Notes under the pieces: generated by a model | The model's database searches: none | Told to the model about the DNA's origin: nothing | The model's input: only the letters and a program-made list of their open reading frames with translations | In this document: piece by piece, positions 60,966 through 64,000 of the stretch | Layout of the letters: the number at the start of each line of letters is the position of its first letter | Numbering within the stretch: position 1 is the first letter of the stretch | Assembly (NCBI GenBank): GCA_045594795.1 | Contig: JAZNZF010000047.1 | Span: 1-64,000, forward strand | Origin: UMGS1532 sp045594795 | Lineage (GTDB): Bacteria; Bacillota; Clostridia; Oscillospirales; Acutalibacteraceae | Direction: 5' to 3' | DNA: 64,000 nucleotides | Program-made: the position numbers and the translations under genes

Positions 60966-63818
60966 ATGAATTACAAAAACCTTTTCCTGCAGCAATCATA
61001 CTTAGACAGTTACGATACCTATAAAAATATTCTGGCCGGCGGTGTACACAAGTCGCTTTTGTGGGATTATATAATCCTTACCGCATCAAACGAAAGTCAG
61101 GCTGAAGCATATCGTGACCAAATAAATTATCGAAGAAAAGCCAAAACCTTGCCAAGCGGCACCCATTTTGCCGTTGTGCCAGACTATAACGGAACAAGGG
61201 TTGGCTCGGGCGGTGCCACACTTGGAGTGCTTCGCTATATTTATGAACGCGAACAAAACTTTAATGGGCTTAAAATTTTAGTTATTCACTCGGGTGGCGA
61301 CTCTAAGCGTGTGCCACAGTATTCGGCTTGCGGCAAACTTTTCTCCCCCGTACCACACGAATTACCCGACGGTAGATGCTCTACTTTATTTGACGAGTTT
61401 TTAATTGCAACAAGTGGTATGCCCGCCAGAATGGAAGACGGTATGCTTGTTCTTTCAGGTGATGTGTTACTGCTGTTTAACCCTTTGCAAATTGATTTCT
61501 TTGGCAGTGACGCTGCTGCTCTTTCTATAAAAGAAAACGTAGAAACAGGCAAAAACCACGGCGTTTTTACAAGGTCACACAATGGTGATGTTGCTGACTT
61601 TTTGCATAAGCAAACGGTTGAAACGCTCACAAACGCAGGCGCTGTAGATAAGCTTAACAAGGTTAATATAGACACGGGGGCAATTTTGCTAAGCTCTCGC
61701 GTTTTGGAAAAGCTTTACTCCTTAGTAGATACAGATGAAAAATATATTGCTACCGTAAACGAAAAAGTACGGCTTTCTTTCTATGCCGATTTCGTTTACC
61801 CAATGTCAAAGAATGCTACCGAGCAGGATTACTATACTCAACAACCCGAGGGTGAGCTTAACGAGTATCTGCTTTTGGCGCGTAAAAAAATCTGGGGGCT
61901 TTTAAGCGGATGCTCTATGCGTCTTATTTGTATGTCACCTGCCTCGTTTTTACACTTTGGTACCTCGGTAGAGCTACTAAACCTTGTAACCGAAAGCATT
62001 GATGATTACCGCTTTTTGAATTGGAAAAGCAAAATTTGTACCAATCGTGCATACGGCAACTTTGCCGCCTACAACAGTTATATACATTCTTCTGCTAAAA
62101 TAGGTAGCGGTTGCTACCTTGAAAACAGCGAGCTTATGGACGGAGCCGTTATTGGCAGCCACTCTATAATATCGGGTGCTACCATAGAAAACCTCACCGT
62201 ACCAAGTGATGTTATTTTGCACGTGCTTAAACTTAAAAACGGCAAATTTGTTGCAAGAATGATAGGCATAAATGATAACCCTAAGGAAAACCTATGGTTA
62301 GGTAAAACCCTCGACGAGCCACTTTGGACAGCTAAGCTTTTTGGCGAATACGATACTGTGGCTAAAGCCGTTAAATCCACCTTAAGTGGCAAGGGCGGTG
62401 AGCATAGCCTTTGTAGTAGTTTTAATGCCGCTTGTGTAACCGATATTCTGCCTTGGTGCGACAAACTTCATGACAAAATAGAAGCCGACCGTTTTTTAAA
62501 CGCAATTAAATCTGGCTGTCCTCTTTCGCAAATGCAAGGCTACTCTATAACACCGCGCGTTTCAAGAATACTTGAACGCACCGCTAAATCGGCTGAGTTT
62601 GGAATTAAGATACGTATTTACTACTACCTTGCAAAGCTTACTAATAGAAACGAGCTTTTAGACCTTTGTTTTAAAGAAATTGCAGACTCTATAATAGGTA
62701 GCAATTTTGATGAGCGCTATTGTGATAGCCTTAAAATAAAACAAGAAAACGTAACTATTAAGCTACCTGTAAGGGTGAATTTTGGTGGCGGTTGGACCGA
62801 TACTCCACCTATATATTTCGAGCTTGGCGGTACTGTTCTTAATGCTGCAATATCCTTAAACGGTCTTTTACCCGTAGTAGTAACAGTAAAGAAGCTAAGT
62901 GAACCTAAATTCATTCTTTCAAGCACCGACTGCGGTTCTTACAAGGAATTCACCGAAACAAAGCTTCTGCAAAACTGCGTTAACCCAACCGACCCATTTG
63001 CACTGCATAAAGCGGCATTAATATCGGCTGGTGTTATACCAAGCAGTAAAGACGTTCCGCTCGAAGAAATTTGCAATAGAATAGGCGGAGGTATATATCT
63101 TAATACTGAGGTTATAAACATACCTAAGGGCAGTGGCCTTGGCACAAGCTCTATACTTGCGGGCGCGTGTGCCAAAGCACTTTGCGAGTTTTTTGGCAAG
63201 CAATACACTCCTGGCGAGATATTTGATTTTGTACTTTGTATGGAGCAAATTATGTCTACAGGCGGTGGTTGGCAAGACCAAGTAGGCGGACTTATTGGCG
63301 GAATTAAGCTTGCTACTAAGACCAGTGCCGAACGAGAGATTGAATATACAAAAATTGAGCTGTCACAAACCGCCAAAGACGAGTTCCAAAACCGCTTTTG
63401 CCTTGTATATACAGGTCAACGCCGTCTTGCTCGAAATCTGCTACGCGACGTTTTGGGTAAATATATCAGCTCCGAGCCTTCCTCGTTAGATGCGCTTTAT
63501 AACATAGGACATTTGGCAGAGCTTATGCGAGTTGAACTTCAGCGCGGTAACATTGATAGCTTTGCTAAGCTTTTAACAAGGCACTGGGAATACTCAAAAC
63601 AGCTTGACTCGGGCTGTACCAACACCTGTATAGACCAGATATTCTCTACTATAGACGACCTTATCGACGGTAAAATGATTTGCGGCGCAGGTGGTGGTGG
63701 CTTTTTGCAGGTTGTGCTTAAAAAAGGCATAACAAAAGACGACCTACGCCAGAGGCTTTTCGACGTGTTTGCCGATTCCGGCGTTGAGGTTTACGATTGC
63801 GAAATTTTTGAAGGATAA
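60966..63818 (+). CDS. fkp: Bifunctional fucokinase/fucose-1-phosphate guanylyltransferase
   Basis: 950 residues. The N-terminal half is the fucose pyrophosphorylase domain (VGSGGATLGVLRYI near residue 80, HSGGDSKRVPQ) with a left-handed beta-helix-like stretch (about 375-415). The C-terminal third is a GHMP kinase with VNFGGGWTDTPP (about 605), PKGSGLGTSS (about 723) and the final GAGGGGF motif. The reaction is L-fucose to L-fucose-1-phosphate to GDP-fucose, a salvage route best known from Bacteroides Fkp, where host fucose decorates surface glycans. A related GDP-heptose or GDP-arabinose specificity cannot be excluded. The next gene starts 3 bases after the stop. Confidence 0.9.
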   Translation: MNYKNLFLQQSYLDSYDTYKNILAGGVHKSLLWDYIILTASNESQAEAYRDQINYRRKAKTLPSGTHFAVVPDYNGTRVGSGGATLGVLRYIYEREQNFNGLKILVIHSGGDSKRVPQYSACGKLFSPVPHELPDGRCSTLFDEFLIATSGMPARMEDGMLVLSGDVLLLFNPLQIDFFGSDAAALSIKENVETGKNHGVFTRSHNGDVADFLHKQTVETLTNAGAVDKLNKVNIDTGAILLSSRVLEKLYSLVDTDEKYIATVNEKVRLSFYADFVYPMSKNATEQDYYTQQPEGELNEYLLLARKKIWGLLSGCSMRLICMSPASFLHFGTSVELLNLVTESIDDYRFLNWKSKICTNRAYGNFAAYNSYIHSSAKIGSGCYLENSELMDGAVIGSHSIISGATIENLTVPSDVILHVLKLKNGKFVARMIGINDNPKENLWLGKTLDEPLWTAKLFGEYDTVAKAVKSTLSGKGGEHSLCSSFNAACVTDILPWCDKLHDKIEADRFLNAIKSGCPLSQMQGYSITPRVSRILERTAKSAEFGIKIRIYYYLAKLTNRNELLDLCFKEIADSIIGSNFDERYCDSLKIKQENVTIKLPVRVNFGGGWTDTPPIYFELGGTVLNAAISLNGLLPVVVTVKKLSEPKFILSSTDCGSYKEFTETKLLQNCVNPTDPFALHKAALISAGVIPSSKDVPLEEICNRIGGGIYLNTEVINIPKGSGLGTSSILAGACAKALCEFFGKQYTPGEIFDFVLCMEQIMSTGGGWQDQVGGLIGGIKLATKTSAEREIEYTKIELSQTAKDEFQNRFCLVYTGQRRLARNLLRDVLGKYISSEPSSLDALYNIGHLAELMRVELQRGNIDSFAKLLTRHWEYSKQLDSGCTNTCIDQIFSTIDDLIDGKMICGAGGGGFLQVVLKKGITKDDLRQRLFDVFADSGVEVYDCEIFEG

Positions 63819-63821
63819 ACT

Positions 63822-64000
63822 ATGAAAAAATCTAAAACCCTACTAACCTTATTTTTAACATTTTTCAAAATAGGCGCCTTTACTTTTGGAGGCGGCTATG
63901 CAATGATTCCGTTAATAGAGGCAGAAATTGCTGAAAAGCACGGTTGGATTACCAAAGATGATATATTAGAGATTTTTGCTATTGCAGAATCCACGCCAGG
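63822..64000 (+). CDS. Chromate transporter family protein (partial, runs off window)
   Basis: The first 59 residues, KIGAFTFGGGYAMIPLIEAE and WITKDD.L..FAIAEST.G, are the opening of a CHR-domain half transporter; related genes in Clostridia usually come as adjacent short pairs. The remainder lies beyond 64000. Confidence 0.9.
   Translation, partial: MKKSKTLLTLFLTFFKIGAFTFGGGYAMIPLIEAEIAEKHGWITKDDILEIFAIAESTP

Overview
The window looks like a chromosome segment of a low-GC, endospore-lineage Clostridia, probably an Oscillospirales-type gut bacterium. This is inferred from Rex, lysine and TPP riboswitches, SpoVAD, a MecA-like adaptor, a type I dockerin, BspA-like leucine-rich repeats, TTG/GTG starts with strong Shine-Dalgarno sites, and sigma-A promoters with 17-bp spacers. 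No rRNA, tRNA, CRISPR array, insertion sequence or phage gene is visible.

Region 1 (1-1042) holds one plus-strand gene of unknown function and two hairpin terminators. Region 2 (1043-33639) is the remarkable part: 16 consecutive minus-strand genes with short gaps or overlaps, apparently read from one promoter near 33793. They encode two SipW-type (archaeal/ER-like) signal peptidases and at least five secreted proteins with TasA-like signal anchors (1528, 685, 444, 345 and 676 aa). Also present are two further small exported proteins, a membrane-anchored McrB-like AAA+ ATPase, its DUF2357-like coiled-coil neighbour, a degenerate HD-GYP/EAL-like protein and a bitopic protein carrying the shared WLEG/DC motif. 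At the head are a giant secreted dockerin protein and a membrane-anchored cohesin-like/FIVAR protein; an Lgt-like membrane protein and a BspA-like surface protein lie at the tail. My reading is a dedicated surface-fibre or matrix assembly system that combines SipW processing with a cytosolic AAA+ platform and a c-di-GMP-derived regulatory protein. I know of no characterised system with this composition.

Region 3 (33927-40775) has a TIGR04076-family protein and a lysine-riboswitch operon, dapA-lysA-citrate synthase-FTR-like-thioredoxin, ending in a clear terminator. It continues with an unknown propeller-like protein and mtaB. Region 4 (40898-52735) is central carbon metabolism. It contains rex, gapA, a TPP-riboswitch-controlled thiamine transporter, eno, an SGNH hydrolase, a membrane protein, manA-trmL and pgk-tpiA-gpmI. 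Near-perfect Rex operators sit upstream of pgk and gapA. Two unusual palindromic DNA elements lie here: a 280-bp inverted repeat just before eno, and a 177-bp chain of hairpins before manA.

Region 5 (52736-64000) carries pnuC behind a structured leader with a terminator, a 34-aa membrane peptide, spoVAD, a MecA-like gene, rpe and two small extracytoplasmic paralogues. A YtrA-type GntR/ABC exporter operon with a clear palindromic operator, a bifunctional fucokinase/GDP-fucose pyrophosphorylase gene and the start of a chromate-transporter gene complete the window. By eye, Region 2 is more AT-rich in codon choice than the housekeeping half; this was not computed.
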